In this document: positions 19,146 to 28,432 of the stretch, one piece after another
How positions within the stretch are numbered: the stretch's first letter is position 1
Layout of the letters: the number at the start of each line of letters is the position of its first letter
From: Neobacillus sp. PS2-9
GTDB lineage: Bacteria > Bacillota > Bacilli > Bacillales > Cytobacillaceae
Length of the DNA stretch: 64,000 nucleotides
Reading direction: 5' to 3'
Assembly: GCF_030915525.1 (NCBI RefSeq)
Contig: NZ_CP133269.1
Coordinates: 1,265,001-1,329,000, forward strand
Translations under genes and position numbers: made by a program
Notes under the pieces: generated by a model
What the model saw: only the letters and a program-made list of their open reading frames with translations
Database searches by the model: none
Told to the model about the DNA's origin: nothing

Positions 19146-19940
19146 ATGAACAATGACAATAATGGAAAAATACTTGAGAGCTATCGCTTTCCATCTCCAA
19201 ATCCAAAAGTGGAATTAAGGGTGATTACCTACCTATCTGGTGGTTTACGCGTAAAAGGGATGCTGGCTGAGCCGGTTGAAGAAGGAGTATATGATGGACT
19301 GCTTTATTTACGTGGAGGAATAAAAAATGTGGGAAAAGTAAGGCCAGCCCGAATTGCTCAGTTTGCGGCTGAGGGTTTTATCGTTTTTGCTCCTTATTAT
19401 CGTGGCAATCAAGGTGGCGAAGGGAATGAAGATTTTGCAGGGGAAGACCGGGAAGACGCTTTTTCTGCTTTTTCACTGTTAAAATCACTACCTAGAGTCC
19501 GTCAAATCCATATTTTTGGTTTTTCGCGCGGCGGTGTTATGGCCCTTCTGACAGGCATAAATTTTCCAGAGGCAGCATCTGTAGTCACCTGGGGTGGGGT
19601 CAGTGATATGTCATTAACCTATATGGAGCGCCTTGATTTACGAAAAATGATGAAACGGGTTATTGGTGGGACGCCTGAAAAATATCCTGCACGTTATCAG
19701 GAAAGGACTCCACTTTACCAATTGGAACAACTTACGGCCCCAGTACTGATCATTCACGGTGTGAACGATCACAACGTCACCGTTGAGCACTCCTATCGAT
19801 TAGAGAGGCGGCTTAGGGGCTTAAACAAAGCAGTCGAATGTTGGTATTTTGATGAGTTTACACACTATTTTCCACCTGCAGTAAATAGAAAAGTCGTGGA
19901 AGATGCCACAAAGTGGATGAAAAGGCAAGGCAAAAGATGA
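19146..19940 (+). CDS. ytmA: Alpha/beta hydrolase YtmA (prolyl-oligopeptidase-like)
   Basis: 264 residues from ATG 19146 (AAGGGA upstream); the frame is open from 19077 but without a ribosome site. Nucleophile elbow GFSRGG, acid in HGVNDHNV and His in DEFTHYF form the triad of the peptidase S9-like hydrolases. Soluble. Substrate unknown. Divergent from ytlACD and followed by ytmB, as in B. subtilis. Confidence 0.85.
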   Translation: MNNDNNGKILESYRFPSPNPKVELRVITYLSGGLRVKGMLAEPVEEGVYDGLLYLRGGIKNVGKVRPARIAQFAAEGFIVFAPYYRGNQGGEGNEDFAGEDREDAFSAFSLLKSLPRVRQIHIFGFSRGGVMALLTGINFPEAASVVTWGGVSDMSLTYMERLDLRKMMKRVIGGTPEKYPARYQERTPLYQLEQLTAPVLIIHGVNDHNVTVEHSYRLERRLRGLNKAVECWYFDEFTHYFPPAVNRKVVEDATKWMKRQGKR

Positions 19941-19977
19941 TAAAATACAATTAATACAAGCAGAGGAGCGGATTGCT

Positions 19978-20220
19978 ATGGGTATGCCCCTTGAGTTAAA
20001 TACGATGATTGTAACAAAAGGTAGAGAGAAAAGGGTGGAGGAAAATCTTTTTGTAATGGAAAAAGAAGGCTACAGACTCTATCCGATTGACATTCCCATT
20101 GATGTGAGAAAAACGATGGACAGCGATTCAAGCGGGACAGCTATAATCAAGAAAGTGGAGTGGCAGCAAGGCAATACCACTATTACATATCAATTAGTTT
20201 CCTTAAACTCTACGAATTAA
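19978..20220 (+). CDS. ytmB: YtmB, DUF2584 family
   Basis: 80 residues, MGMPLELNTMIVTKGRE, with YPIDIPIDVRKT and TITYQLVSL, matching the length and pattern of B. subtilis YtmB. Soluble, mostly beta. Function unknown. GAGGAG precedes ATG 19978; it follows ytmA by 37 bases and shares its orientation. Confidence 0.85.
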   Translation: MGMPLELNTMIVTKGREKRVEENLFVMEKEGYRLYPIDIPIDVRKTMDSDSSGTAIIKKVEWQQGNTTITYQLVSLNSTN

Positions 20221-20250
20221 GCGGGTAAAAAGTTACCTGCTTTTTTTTTT
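20221..20250 (+). terminator. Terminator of ytmAB
   Basis: 8-bp stem (20221-20228 with 20233-20240) starting right after the stop codon, followed by ten T residues. Confidence 0.9.
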
Positions 20251-20259
20251 TGAAAAAAG

Positions 20260-20286
20260 TGTAAGAAAAAGTTTGGAAGGTACGTC
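20260..20286 (+). promoter_or_regulatory. Candidate ECF-type autoregulatory promoter
   Basis: TGTAAG at 20260-20265, a 17-nt spacer, then CGTC at 20283-20286, the layout of Bacillus ECF sigma promoters (TGtAAC / CGTC type). It is 49 nt before the start of the ECF sigma gene, consistent with self-activation. Inference from pattern only. Confidence 0.5.
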
Positions 20287-20334
20287 TTATTAGTAGTTAA
20301 CAACAAATGGTAGACAGAGAAAGGGGGAATTTGG

Positions 20335-20859
20335 TTGGAACGGACCCATCAAATAGAGAAATGGTTCATCGACTACGAAAAGGATGTCACAAATTATCTC
20401 GTATATTATACGGGTACCACCGATGTAGAGGACTTGGTCCAAGAGACATTCTTGCGGGCGATTAGAGCTATAAACCGTTTTAAAAATGAATCCAGCCCCA
20501 AAACATGGCTGATCTCCATAGCGCGCAATACTGCTATTGATTTTTACCGAAAGAAATCGGGCTGGAACAGATTGAAACAATTGATAAATCTCGAAGCACC
20601 CGAACTTCGGGAACAAGGGGCTGAAGAGAAAGTAGTTAAAAAAATGGAATATACCCATTTATATGAGGCAATTAATGCTCTAAAACCCAACTATCGAGAT
20701 GTCATCCTACTTAGAGGCATTAGTGAGTTGTCTTCACAGGAAGCGGGTCAGGTTCTTGGGTGGTCAGAAAATAAAGTGAACGTGACTTTTTACCGAGCTG
20801 TCAAAAAACTAAATGATCGACTTAAGGAGGGGGAGCAGTTTGAGTCAATTATCGGATAA
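20335..20859 (+). CDS. ECF-family RNA polymerase sigma factor
   Basis: 174 residues. Sigma-2 region: VEDLVQETFLRAIRAINRFK and PKTWLISIARNTAIDFYRKK; sigma-4 region: ALKPNYRDVILLRGISELSSQEAGQVLGWSENKVNVTFYRAVKKL. Starts at TTG 20335 with AAGGGGG upstream. It overlaps the next gene, a predicted membrane protein, by 20 bases, the classic sigma/anti-sigma arrangement. The subgroup (X, W, M, V, Y) cannot be settled by eye; length and promoter resemble the SigX/SigY class. Confidence 0.9.
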   Translation: MERTHQIEKWFIDYEKDVTNYLVYYTGTTDVEDLVQETFLRAIRAINRFKNESSPKTWLISIARNTAIDFYRKKSGWNRLKQLINLEAPELREQGAEEKVVKKMEYTHLYEAINALKPNYRDVILLRGISELSSQEAGQVLGWSENKVNVTFYRAVKKLNDRLKEGEQFESIIG

Positions 20860-21802
20860 AGAACTACTTAAAGTGATGGCGGATTTCCCTAAACATGAGT
20901 TAAACACGAGGCAGAGGACAGAAATGTTAAAAGTTCTTGGTGAGTCCGGCAGTCGTAAACAGCGCAACCAATTTAATTTTCAAAGATTTGCTGCATGGGC
21001 TGCTGTATTTGTCTTGATTCTAATTGCCCCGATTCTATATTTTTCAAGTAGCAAGGAAAACGATGCTATTCGAACAGGCTCAAAAGGGGAAACGAGTAAT
21101 CAAGTAGAGCAGGGGGACTTCTTTGCGCTGATGGATGAGAACGGTCCACATTATGTAGACAGCAATTACGGCATTCCTAATAAAGTCAGTTTGTTGGCAC
21201 CAACCGAATGGATTGCGAAAGATAAGCGCTCAGTATCAAAAATCATGATTTATTTATGGGGAGACTACCAGAAGGATTTTGCCAATAAACCGCTTAAAGT
21301 GGATGCTGTTCATGTGAAAACAGGTGTAAAGGAACATCTAGCAACAACCGTGATATCTGGTGGCATGTATGGGTCTGATGGCCATGCCATGACAAGTTTC
21401 GAGCCATTTACTGATTCTGGCGTATACAACCTTACCTTTACTGCTGGAAATAAAAAGGTAGGTACATTCTCCATTTATGTGAAGGAACCTTATATTAAAA
21501 TAGGGAATTCTACTTTAATGATCTCACAAGAAGATTTATACGCTGGTTTTTATGAGGATGCTGTGATTGAAGTTGAAGGTGACAATCTTCCAACTGAAAT
21601 TGAACTAGAGTTATTTCAAATAGAAAATGCTGAAGTGACTACCTTTACATTTAAAGACAAAACAGACTACACAACAACTGACGGTAGAAAGGTTTCTTTA
21701 TATACAGGTGATTTTCAAATTAAAAAGAGCGGCAAATACCGATTTAGCGTGTTAAAACATTCGGAGGCTGTAGAAGTTAGAAAGCCCATATCAAATGAAT
21801 GA
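20840..21802 (+). CDS. Putative membrane-bound anti-sigma protein with extracytoplasmic beta domain
   Basis: 320 residues from TTG 20840 (AAGGAGGGGG upstream). A cytoplasmic N-terminus of about 45 residues (SDKELLKVMADFPKHEL...) is followed by one transmembrane helix (AAWAAVFVLILIAPILYF) and a large outer part rich in beta strands with Ig-like patterns. No zinc HxxxCxxC motif is present, so it is not a ZAS-type anti-sigma. Role inferred from overlap with the sigma gene. Confidence 0.65.
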   Translation: MSQLSDKELLKVMADFPKHELNTRQRTEMLKVLGESGSRKQRNQFNFQRFAAWAAVFVLILIAPILYFSSSKENDAIRTGSKGETSNQVEQGDFFALMDENGPHYVDSNYGIPNKVSLLAPTEWIAKDKRSVSKIMIYLWGDYQKDFANKPLKVDAVHVKTGVKEHLATTVISGGMYGSDGHAMTSFEPFTDSGVYNLTFTAGNKKVGTFSIYVKEPYIKIGNSTLMISQEDLYAGFYEDAVIEVEGDNLPTEIELELFQIENAEVTTFTFKDKTDYTTTDGRKVSLYTGDFQIKKSGKYRFSVLKHSEAVEVRKPISNE

Positions 21803-21814
21803 TATGGGCTTTTC
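21782..21814 (+). terminator. Terminator containing the stop codon of the anti-sigma gene
   Basis: 12-bp perfect stem (21782-21793 with 21800-21811); the TGA stop (21800-21802) is the first triplet of the right arm. TTTT follows. Confidence 0.85.
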
Positions 21815-21832
21815 ACACATTATAGGAAAGTT

Positions 21833-21976
21833 AAAATTCGACTTCGAGAATTGTCCAGCTCCAGCGCCTAGCCCCTCGGGTCAAATAACCTTCTGCAATA
21901 AAAGTCAAAGAGCGACTTTTTTGCAGAAGAACATTTGCCTGTCGGGGCTGATCAAGGCGCTTGCGCTTTTCTTATT
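21833..21976 (+). repeat. Dispersed foldback repeat family R2, copy 1 (3' of pckA)
   Basis: 144 bp, about 90% identical to 62797-62941. Nested inverted repeats: outer GCGCCT...AGGCGC, AGCCCC...GGGGCT, and an inner arm around CTTCTGCA...TGCAGAAG with AAAGTC...GACTTT at the tip. The inner arm has decayed compared with copy 2. Its right end runs into the pckA stop codon. Confidence 0.9.
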
Positions 21977-23561
21977 AGGCTATTGGACCGCCTTTTTCTT
22001 CAATTTCAACGGATACATCCGTGAATTTTCTGAAGTTTTCGCGGAACTTTGCTGCAAGTTCTTTTGCTTTCTTTTCATAGGCATCTGGATCTGACCATGT
22101 TTTACTTGGCTGTAATACTTCATCAGGAACACCGGCAATATGAAGTGGAATATTTAAACCGAAGATTTCATCTTTCGTTGTCTCAACATGGTTTAATTCC
22201 CCTTCAAGTGCCGCTTGAATCATGGCTCTTGTGTAAGCGAGCTTCATTCTGCTTCCAATTCCATATTCTCCGCCAGTCCAGCCTGTATTCACAAGGAATA
22301 CGTTCGCATTATGCTCAAGAATTTTTTCACCGAGCATGTCAGCATAGCGAGTAGCAGGAAGCGGTAAAAATGGTGCACCAAAGCAGGTTGAGAACGTTGC
22401 CTCAGGTGAGGTTACACCACGTTCGGTACCGGCAAGCTTAGACGTATACCCACTTAAAAAGTGATACATAGCCTGTTCTTTTGTTAATTTTGAGATAGGA
22501 GGTAATACCCCGAACGCGTCTGCAGTTAAGAAGACAATTGTATTTGGGTGTCCGGCAATACTTGGTTTGGCAATATTATCAATGGCATCAATTGGATATG
22601 CTGCCCTAGTATTCTCTGTTAACGTTCCGTCATCATAATCAGGGACCCGCGATTCCAGGTTAAGCGTTACATTTTCAAGAACAGTTCCAAACCGAATGGC
22701 ATCAAATATTTGCGGCTCTTTTTCCCTAGAAAGATTGATGCATTTCGCATAGCACCCTCCCTCGATATTAAAGACACCGTTTGATGACCAACCGTGCTCA
22801 TCATCACCAATCAAACGGCGATTTGGATCAGCGGATAAAGTAGTTTTTCCTGTTCCTGATAGACCAAAGAATAGAGCGACATCTCCCTCAATTCCTACAT
22901 TTGCAGAACAGTGCATGGAGAAAATATTGTTTTCCGGTAATAAGTAATTCATTACGGAAAAAATGGACTTTTTCATTTCACCTGCATATTCAGTCCCACC
23001 GATGAGAACAATGCGGCGTTCAAATGAGATGATGATAAAGGTTTCTGAATTGGTTCCGTCGACCTTAGGATCTGCCTTAAAATTAGGTGCTGAAATTACC
23101 GTAAATCCTGGGTCATGCGATAAAAGTTCATCCTCTGATGGACGTATAAATAGTTGATGAACAAAAAGATTGTGCCAGGCAAATTCATTCACTACTTGGA
23201 TAGGCAATCGGGATTTTTTATCTGCCCCTGCAAATCCTTTAAACACAAAAATCTCTTCTTGTTGTTTTAAATAATTTAGGACTTTTTGATAAAGTTTCGT
23301 AAATATTTCTTCAGATATAGGTTGATTCAACGAACCCCAAGCAATCTTATCCTTTGTGGACTCTTCCATCACAACGAATTTATCTTGAGGTGAGCGGCCT
23401 GTATATTTACCAGTTGAAACGCTTACAGCGCCAGTCGAAGTTAAAGAACCTTCGTTACGACATAAGATCTTTTCTACTAACTGGGGAACTGATAATTGCA
23501 CGTGGACATTACTTTCTGATAACATTTGTTTTAAGTCATTGGGAATATGAACAGAATTCAT
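21975..23561 (-). CDS. pckA: Phosphoenolpyruvate carboxykinase (ATP)
   Basis: 528 residues. Converts oxaloacetate and ATP to PEP for gluconeogenesis. Visible: [16 protein letters not shown], the kinase P-loop [16 protein letters not shown], the metal-binding IGDDEHGW, and [21 protein letters not shown] precedes the ATG at 23561. Its stop codon abuts repeat R2. Divergent from metK. Confidence 0.97.
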   Translation of the reverse strand: MNSVHIPNDLKQMLSESNVHVQLSVPQLVEKILCRNEGSLTSTGAVSVSTGKYTGRSPQDKFVVMEESTKDKIAWGSLNQPISEEIFTKLYQKVLNYLKQQEEIFVFKGFAGADKKSRLPIQVVNEFAWHNLFVHQLFIRPSEDELLSHDPGFTVISAPNFKADPKVDGTNSETFIIISFERRIVLIGGTEYAGEMKKSIFSVMNYLLPENNIFSMHCSANVGIEGDVALFFGLSGTGKTTLSADPNRRLIGDDEHGWSSNGVFNIEGGCYAKCINLSREKEPQIFDAIRFGTVLENVTLNLESRVPDYDDGTLTENTRAAYPIDAIDNIAKPSIAGHPNTIVFLTADAFGVLPPISKLTKEQAMYHFLSGYTSKLAGTERGVTSPEATFSTCFGAPFLPLPATRYADMLGEKILEHNANVFLVNTGWTGGEYGIGSRMKLAYTRAMIQAALEGELNHVETTKDEIFGLNIPLHIAGVPDEVLQPSKTWSDPDAYEKKAKELAAKFRENFRKFTDVSVEIEEKGGPIA

Positions 23562-23697
23562 CTACTGCAACCTTCCTTTTTCCATGTTTTTAATGGTAAT
23601 AATTTAATAAAAAGTATAACACATTTATTCAAATAATCTATACTAATTAATGAAAAATAGGTTGTATGGATTAAATTTAAATTTCTTGAAAAATGCA

Positions 23698-23727
23698 TTG
23701 ACATTGTTCGACAGTGTAGGTTATTAT
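23698..23727 (+). promoter_or_regulatory. Promoter of the metK leader
   Basis: TTGACA at 23698-23703, 18-nt spacer, TATTAT at 23722-23727, about 20 nt before the S-box P1 stem. Confidence 0.75.
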
Positions 23728-23746
23728 TTACCCTTGAACGGATACT

Positions 23747-23950
23747 CTCTTATCCCGAGCTGGTGGAGGGACAGGCCCAATGAAACCCAGCAACCTGCAA
23801 ACGAAAGCAAGATAGTAGTAGGTTTTCTTCTATTATTATTTTCGGGCAAAGGTGCTAAACCTGAAGCAAGGCCTAGCCTTGAACGATAAGAGTGAAAGGC
23901 GCGCAAAACTTTTGCTATCAACCTTTCCTCAGAGATGGAAAGGTTTTTTG
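23747..23950 (+). promoter_or_regulatory. SAM riboswitch (S-box, SAM-I) with terminator, metK leader
   Basis: P1 pairs 23747-23754 with 23885-23892. Conserved S-box segments GTGGAGGGACAGGCCC, ATGAAACCCAGCAACC, GGTGCTAA and GAACGATAAGAG are in order. SAM binding favours the terminator at 23920-23950 (9-bp stem, T6 tail), switching off metK. The P3 arm is unusually long: about 55 nt between AACCTGC and CAAAGGTGCT, with an extra AT-rich helix (about 23810-23845). Confidence 0.95.
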
Positions 23951-24167
23951 TTTGCAAATGATTTCGTGCTATATAATCGCTTCTATTTATTCCATCGTTA
24001 GAATTTTCTATGGGGTTATTGCAGAATATTGTTTAATTAATAAAAACCCTGTATTTATTTCATACTACTAAGGGAATGAGTTCCGTATCAATCCGAGGTT
24101 AAACGGCAAGGTCATTACATACCCACACAGATAACCTCACTTATCTCACTATATAGGAGGAATTCAG

Positions 24168-25370
24168 ATGTCAACAAAACGTCGTTTGTTCACTTCTGAA
24201 TCAGTAACTGAAGGTCATCCCGATAAGATCTGTGACCAAATTTCTGATTCCATTTTAGATGCTATTTTAGCAAAAGATGCTAATGCACGTGTTGCTGCTG
24301 AAACTTCAGTTACAACTGGTTTAGTTTTGGTTGCTGGCGAGATTACTACTTCAACTTACGTGGACATTCCAAAAATTGTTCGTGAAACAATTAAAAGCAT
24401 TGGTTACAATCGTGCAAAATACGGATTTGACTCCGAAACATGTGCAGTTTTAACTTCTATCGATGAACAGTCTCCTGACATCGCGATGGGTGTTGACCAA
24501 GCGCTTGAAGCTCGTGAAGGCCAAATGTCAGATGAGCAAATTGAAGCAATTGGTGCAGGCGACCAAGGTTTAATGTTTGGTTTCGCATGTAATGAAACAA
24601 AGGAGCTTATGCCGCTTCCAATTTCCCTTGCGCACAAGCTTGCACGCCGTTTAACAGAAGTTCGTAAAGAAGAGCTACTTCCTTACCTACGTCCAGATGG
24701 AAAGACACAAGTAACAGTTGAATATGATGAGAACGATAAACCAGTTCGTATTGATACAATCGTTATTTCTACTCAACACCACCCTGAAGTTACATTAGAA
24801 CAGATTCAACGTAATCTGAAAGAGTATGTGATCAATCCGGTTGTTCCACAAGAATTAATCGATGAAAATACAAAATACTTCATTAACCCAACAGGCCGTT
24901 TCGTTATCGGCGGACCACAAGGGGATGCTGGTTTAACAGGCCGTAAAATCATTGTTGATACTTACGGTGGCTATGCACGTCACGGCGGTGGCGCATTCTC
25001 TGGTAAGGATCCTACAAAGGTTGACCGTTCTGCCGCTTATGCAGCACGTTATGTAGCAAAGAATATTGTTGCTGCAGGACTTGCTGAGAAGTGTGAAGTT
25101 CAACTTGCTTACGCAATCGGTGTAGCAAGACCGGTTTCCATTTCTGTTGATACGTTTGGCACTGGCAAAGTAAGTGAAGATGTATTAGTTGATTTAGTAG
25201 AACAAAACTTTGATCTACGCCCAGCTGGTATCATTAACATGTTGAACCTTCGCCGTCCTATCTACAAGCAGACAGCAGCTTACGGACATTTTGGCCGTAC
25301 AGATGTGGATCTTCCTTGGGAGCGTACAGACAAAGCAGACACATTAAAAGAACAAGCAGCAAATCACTAA
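24168..25370 (+). CDS. metK: S-adenosylmethionine synthetase
   Basis: 400 residues. Makes SAM from methionine and ATP. Visible: [20 protein letters not shown] at the N-terminus, [10 protein letters not shown] (adenine/Met loop), [21 protein letters not shown] and [19 protein letters not shown] with the P-loop-like lysines. AGGAGG precedes the ATG. 217 nt separate it from the riboswitch terminator; that stretch holds an AT-rich region and a GAGGTTA/TAACCTC stem near 24095-24140. Confidence 0.98.
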   Translation: MSTKRRLFTSESVTEGHPDKICDQISDSILDAILAKDANARVAAETSVTTGLVLVAGEITTSTYVDIPKIVRETIKSIGYNRAKYGFDSETCAVLTSIDEQSPDIAMGVDQALEAREGQMSDEQIEAIGAGDQGLMFGFACNETKELMPLPISLAHKLARRLTEVRKEELLPYLRPDGKTQVTVEYDENDKPVRIDTIVISTQHHPEVTLEQIQRNLKEYVINPVVPQELIDENTKYFINPTGRFVIGGPQGDAGLTGRKIIVDTYGGYARHGGGAFSGKDPTKVDRSAAYAARYVAKNIVAAGLAEKCEVQLAYAIGVARPVSISVDTFGTGKVSEDVLVDLVEQNFDLRPAGIINMLNLRRPIYKQTAAYGHFGRTDVDLPWERTDKADTLKEQAANH

Positions 25371-25403
25371 AAATCATTCGCCCTCAAGCGAATACCCTAA
25401 TAG

Positions 25404-25437
25404 AAGGGAGTTGCATTTTAAATGTAACTCTCTTTTT
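25404..25437 (+). terminator. Terminator of metK
   Basis: About 15-bp stem with two wobbles around 25404-25432, then a T-rich run. Confidence 0.8.
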
Positions 25438-25629
25438 CTTTTTTCGTCTAAATGGTTGGTACGTAATTGGTTATTGGAATAAAATGTTTAAGTAGGTCTA
25501 AAGAAGTGAAAAATGATAGTACGAAAATTACCTATAAGTTCACAGTGTTATTTTAATAAAAAAGTGGTAGTATTATAGAGATGTTTTTTAGAGAATGTTT
25601 AATTTAGATTGGAGTAGGTGAGGTACATA

Positions 25630-27534
25630 ATGTGTGGTTTTATCGGTTGTGTACACGACAAAACACAAAACTTTAGTGATGAACAAAAACAACTATTTAA
25701 AAATATGAACGATATCATTACCCATCGTGGACCGGATGATGATGGTTTTTATTATGACGAACATATTCAATTTGGATTTCGCCGTTTAAGTATTATTGAT
25801 ATTGAGAGTGGACATCAGCCATTAACATATGAAAACGAACGTTACTGGATTATTTTTAATGGTGAAGTTTATAACTATGTCGAGCTTCGTGAGGAATTGG
25901 TAAAAGAAGGCCTTTCGTTTGCAACGAGCTCTGATACTGAGGTTATTATTGCCTTATACAGTCATTTAAAAGAGAAAGCAGTGGAAAAGCTGCGTGGAAT
26001 GTTTGCTTTTATCATTTGGGATAAACAAGAGCAAAGATTATTTGGTGCCCGTGATCCGTTCGGTATCAAACCATTCTTTTATTTAGAAGACGGTGAGAAA
26101 ACCTTCTTTGCTTCAGAAAAGAAAAGTATCTTGCTTGCACTTGAAAATGATGTTTTAGACTATGATTCTCTTCAGCATTATTTAACGTATCAATTTGTTC
26201 CTGAACCCAATACCTTATCAGAAGGGATTAAAAAGCTTGAGCCAGGTCATTATTTTACAAAAAAAATTGGCTCACCAATGGAAATTAAGCGCTATTGGAA
26301 GGCACATTTTAGTCCTGTTCAAAAATCAGAGAGTGACTTTACAAAAGAAATTCGTGATATTTTATTCGATTCAGTCGAAAAGCATATGCGTAGTGATGTA
26401 CCAGTAGGTTCCTTCCTATCTGGTGGAATCGATTCGTCTATAATTGCTTCTATTGCGAAAGAGTTTCATCCTGCCATTAAAACCTTCTCTGTTGGTTTTG
26501 AACACAATGGCTTCAGTGAAATTGATGTGGCAAAAGAAACAGCGGAGAAACTGGGTGTAGAAAATATCAGCTATGTGATTACTCCTGATGAATATATGAA
26601 TGAAATTCCAAAAATTATGTGGCATATGGATGACCCCCTAGCAGATCCTGCCTGCGTACCACTTTACTTTGTTGCTCGCGAAGCGAGAAAACACGTAACC
26701 GTTGTTCTCTCAGGTGAGGGCGCTGATGAATTATTTGGCGGCTATAACATCTACCGTGAGCCACAAGATTTAGAGATTTTCAACAAAATTCCTCGAGTAG
26801 GGAAAGTCCTTCTCAAAGGAATTGCCAATATGATGCCAGAAGGCACTAAAGGAAAGAGCTTCATTGAGCGTGGTGTAACTCCTATGGAAGAGCGTTACAT
26901 CGGAAATGCCAAGATGTTCACCGAAGAAGAAAAACGTGATTTATTGAATGTGTATCATGAAGGACTAAAGTATACAGACATTACTAATCCTCTTTATGCA
27001 GAATCGAGAGGATATGATCCAGTGGATCGAATGCAGTATATTGATATCCATACATGGATGCGCGGAGATATTCTTCTAAAAGCGGATAAAATGACTATGG
27101 CTCATTCGTTAGAGCTTCGTGTCCCTTTCTTAGATAAGGCCGTTTTTGAAGTGGCATCTAAAATTCCGACAAGCTTGAAAACTGCTAATGGCACAACAAA
27201 GTATATCTTGCGCAAGGCAGCTGAAGGTGTTGTTCCAGAGCATGTTCTTAACCGTAAGAAGCTTGGATTCCCTGTTCCAATTCGTCATTGGCTAAAAAAT
27301 GAGATGAACGATTGGGCGAAAAAAATAATCCGTGAAAGTAATACGGATCATTTAATCAATAAAGCGTATGTATTGCAATTGCTTGAAGACCACTGTCAAG
27401 GTAAGGCGGACAACAGCCGTAAGATTTGGACGGTTCTTATGTTTATGGTGTGGCATCAAGTGTACGTTGAAGATGTTTATTCTTTTCAACGTGACTTTGC
27501 ACAGAAAAAAGTATTAGAATCACTAAAACATTAA
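25630..27534 (+). CDS. asnB: Asparagine synthase (glutamine-hydrolysing) AsnB
   Basis: 634 residues. The true start is ATG 25630, so that MCGFIG leaves Cys2 as the N-terminal glutaminase nucleophile; the upstream in-frame GTG is ignored. Glutaminase domain: THRGPDDDG, FRRLSIID, NGEVYNY, SSDTEV. Synthetase domain: PVGSFLSGGIDSS (ATP pyrophosphatase loop), FSVGF, SGEGADELFGGY. Length and metK-asnB order agree with B. subtilis asnB. No clear promoter seen in 25440-25620. Confidence 0.96.
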   Translation: MCGFIGCVHDKTQNFSDEQKQLFKNMNDIITHRGPDDDGFYYDEHIQFGFRRLSIIDIESGHQPLTYENERYWIIFNGEVYNYVELREELVKEGLSFATSSDTEVIIALYSHLKEKAVEKLRGMFAFIIWDKQEQRLFGARDPFGIKPFFYLEDGEKTFFASEKKSILLALENDVLDYDSLQHYLTYQFVPEPNTLSEGIKKLEPGHYFTKKIGSPMEIKRYWKAHFSPVQKSESDFTKEIRDILFDSVEKHMRSDVPVGSFLSGGIDSSIIASIAKEFHPAIKTFSVGFEHNGFSEIDVAKETAEKLGVENISYVITPDEYMNEIPKIMWHMDDPLADPACVPLYFVAREARKHVTVVLSGEGADELFGGYNIYREPQDLEIFNKIPRVGKVLLKGIANMMPEGTKGKSFIERGVTPMEERYIGNAKMFTEEEKRDLLNVYHEGLKYTDITNPLYAESRGYDPVDRMQYIDIHTWMRGDILLKADKMTMAHSLELRVPFLDKAVFEVASKIPTSLKTANGTTKYILRKAAEGVVPEHVLNRKKLGFPVPIRHWLKNEMNDWAKKIIRESNTDHLINKAYVLQLLEDHCQGKADNSRKIWTVLMFMVWHQVYVEDVYSFQRDFAQKKVLESLKH

Positions 27535-27539
27535 TATTT

Positions 27540-27576
27540 AGAGGCTGACTCTTGAGCATTGAGTCAGCCTCTTTTT
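27540..27576 (+). terminator. Terminator of asnB
   Basis: 12-bp perfect stem (27540-27551 with 27561-27572), 9-nt loop, T run. Confidence 0.9.
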
Positions 27577-27583
27577 ATTTTTA

Positions 27584-27766
27584 GGCTCTGTTAAACTTGC
27601 CTGTTGATTTCCGCTCCAGGCACTTCGCTTTCCGTGGGTGTTTCGGCGAGCCTCCTCGGCGCTAGCGCCTGCGGGGTCTCCCCTGAACCATACTCCCACA
27701 GGAGTCTTCGTGCCTTCCGCTCCAATCAACAGGGTGTAAATATCAACACTGTTCTTTAACGCAGCC
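27584..27766 (-). repeat. Dispersed repeat family R1, copy 2
   Basis: 183 bp in reverse orientation to copy 1 and nearly identical to copy 3. Bounded by GGCTCTGTTAAA and TTTAACGCAGCC. It lies between the asnB terminator and the end of ytoA. The open frame across it is a product of the repeat, not a gene. Confidence 0.92.
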
Positions 27767-27778
27767 TATTTTTAAAAT

Positions 27779-28291
27779 TTATGATTGAAGTGACTTATAA
27801 TATTGGGCCTTTTCTGCATATTCTGTATAGATTCTTGTCATATCTTTTATATCTTCTTCTGTTAATTCTCTAATAACTTTTGCTGGTCTGCCAAATGCTA
27901 AGGTATTAGGAGGAATTTTTTTACCTTGAGGAACAAGGCTGCCTGCACCTATAAAGGCACCTTCACCAATTTCCGCTTGATCGAGGATAATGGAGCCCAT
28001 GCCAATTAAAGCTCGTTTTCTAATGATGCAGCTGTGAAGGATAACCTGATGACCGATGGTTACTTCATCCTCTAAAATTAGCGGGTTATTAGGGCTTTGG
28101 TGTAAGATAGAGTTATCTTGGATATTTACCTTATTGCCAATTCGGGTGGGGGCAACATCCCCTCTAATGACCGAGTTAAACCAAACACTGGACTGCTCAC
28201 CAATTTCAACATCACCAGTAATCGTTACATAATCGGCAATAAACGCTGACTCAGCGATTAATGGATACTTATCTTTATAAGGGTAAATCAT
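27779..28291 (-). CDS. ytoA: Gamma-carbonic-anhydrase-like hexapeptide protein YtoA
   Basis: 170 residues, left-handed beta-helix with many [LIV]GxxxV/I hexapeptides (VTITGDVEIGEQSSVWFNSVIRGD). Metal-type histidines are in LHQSPNNPLILEDEVTIGHQVILHSC. Family members are trimeric; most bacterial ones have uncertain activity. The AAAAGGAG ribosome site precedes ATG 28291. Divergent from ytpA. Confidence 0.85.
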   Translation of the reverse strand: MIYPYKDKYPLIAESAFIADYVTITGDVEIGEQSSVWFNSVIRGDVAPTRIGNKVNIQDNSILHQSPNNPLILEDEVTIGHQVILHSCIIRKRALIGMGSIILDQAEIGEGAFIGAGSLVPQGKKIPPNTLAFGRPAKVIRELTEEDIKDMTRIYTEYAEKAQYYKSLQS

Positions 28292-28432
28292 TCTGTTCGC
28301 TCCTTTTTTACAATGATATCTTTATTGTAGCGAATGCATGACCGGGAATTCAAAAAATTCATCTTTTTTAATGACTATAGTAAAATAAACTTTTCAACAA
28401 ATAGCAATTACATTTTTCTAGGGGGAAAATAT

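Noticed and set aside
23650..23957. Frames on both strands across the metK leader
   Set aside because: They overlap the S-box riboswitch, whose conserved RNA elements explain the sequence.
27538..27729. 63-codon frame MIGAEGTKTPVG...
   Set aside because: It lies in repeat R1 and the same peptide appears at 60144-60356 in copy 3; it is a by-product of the repeat.
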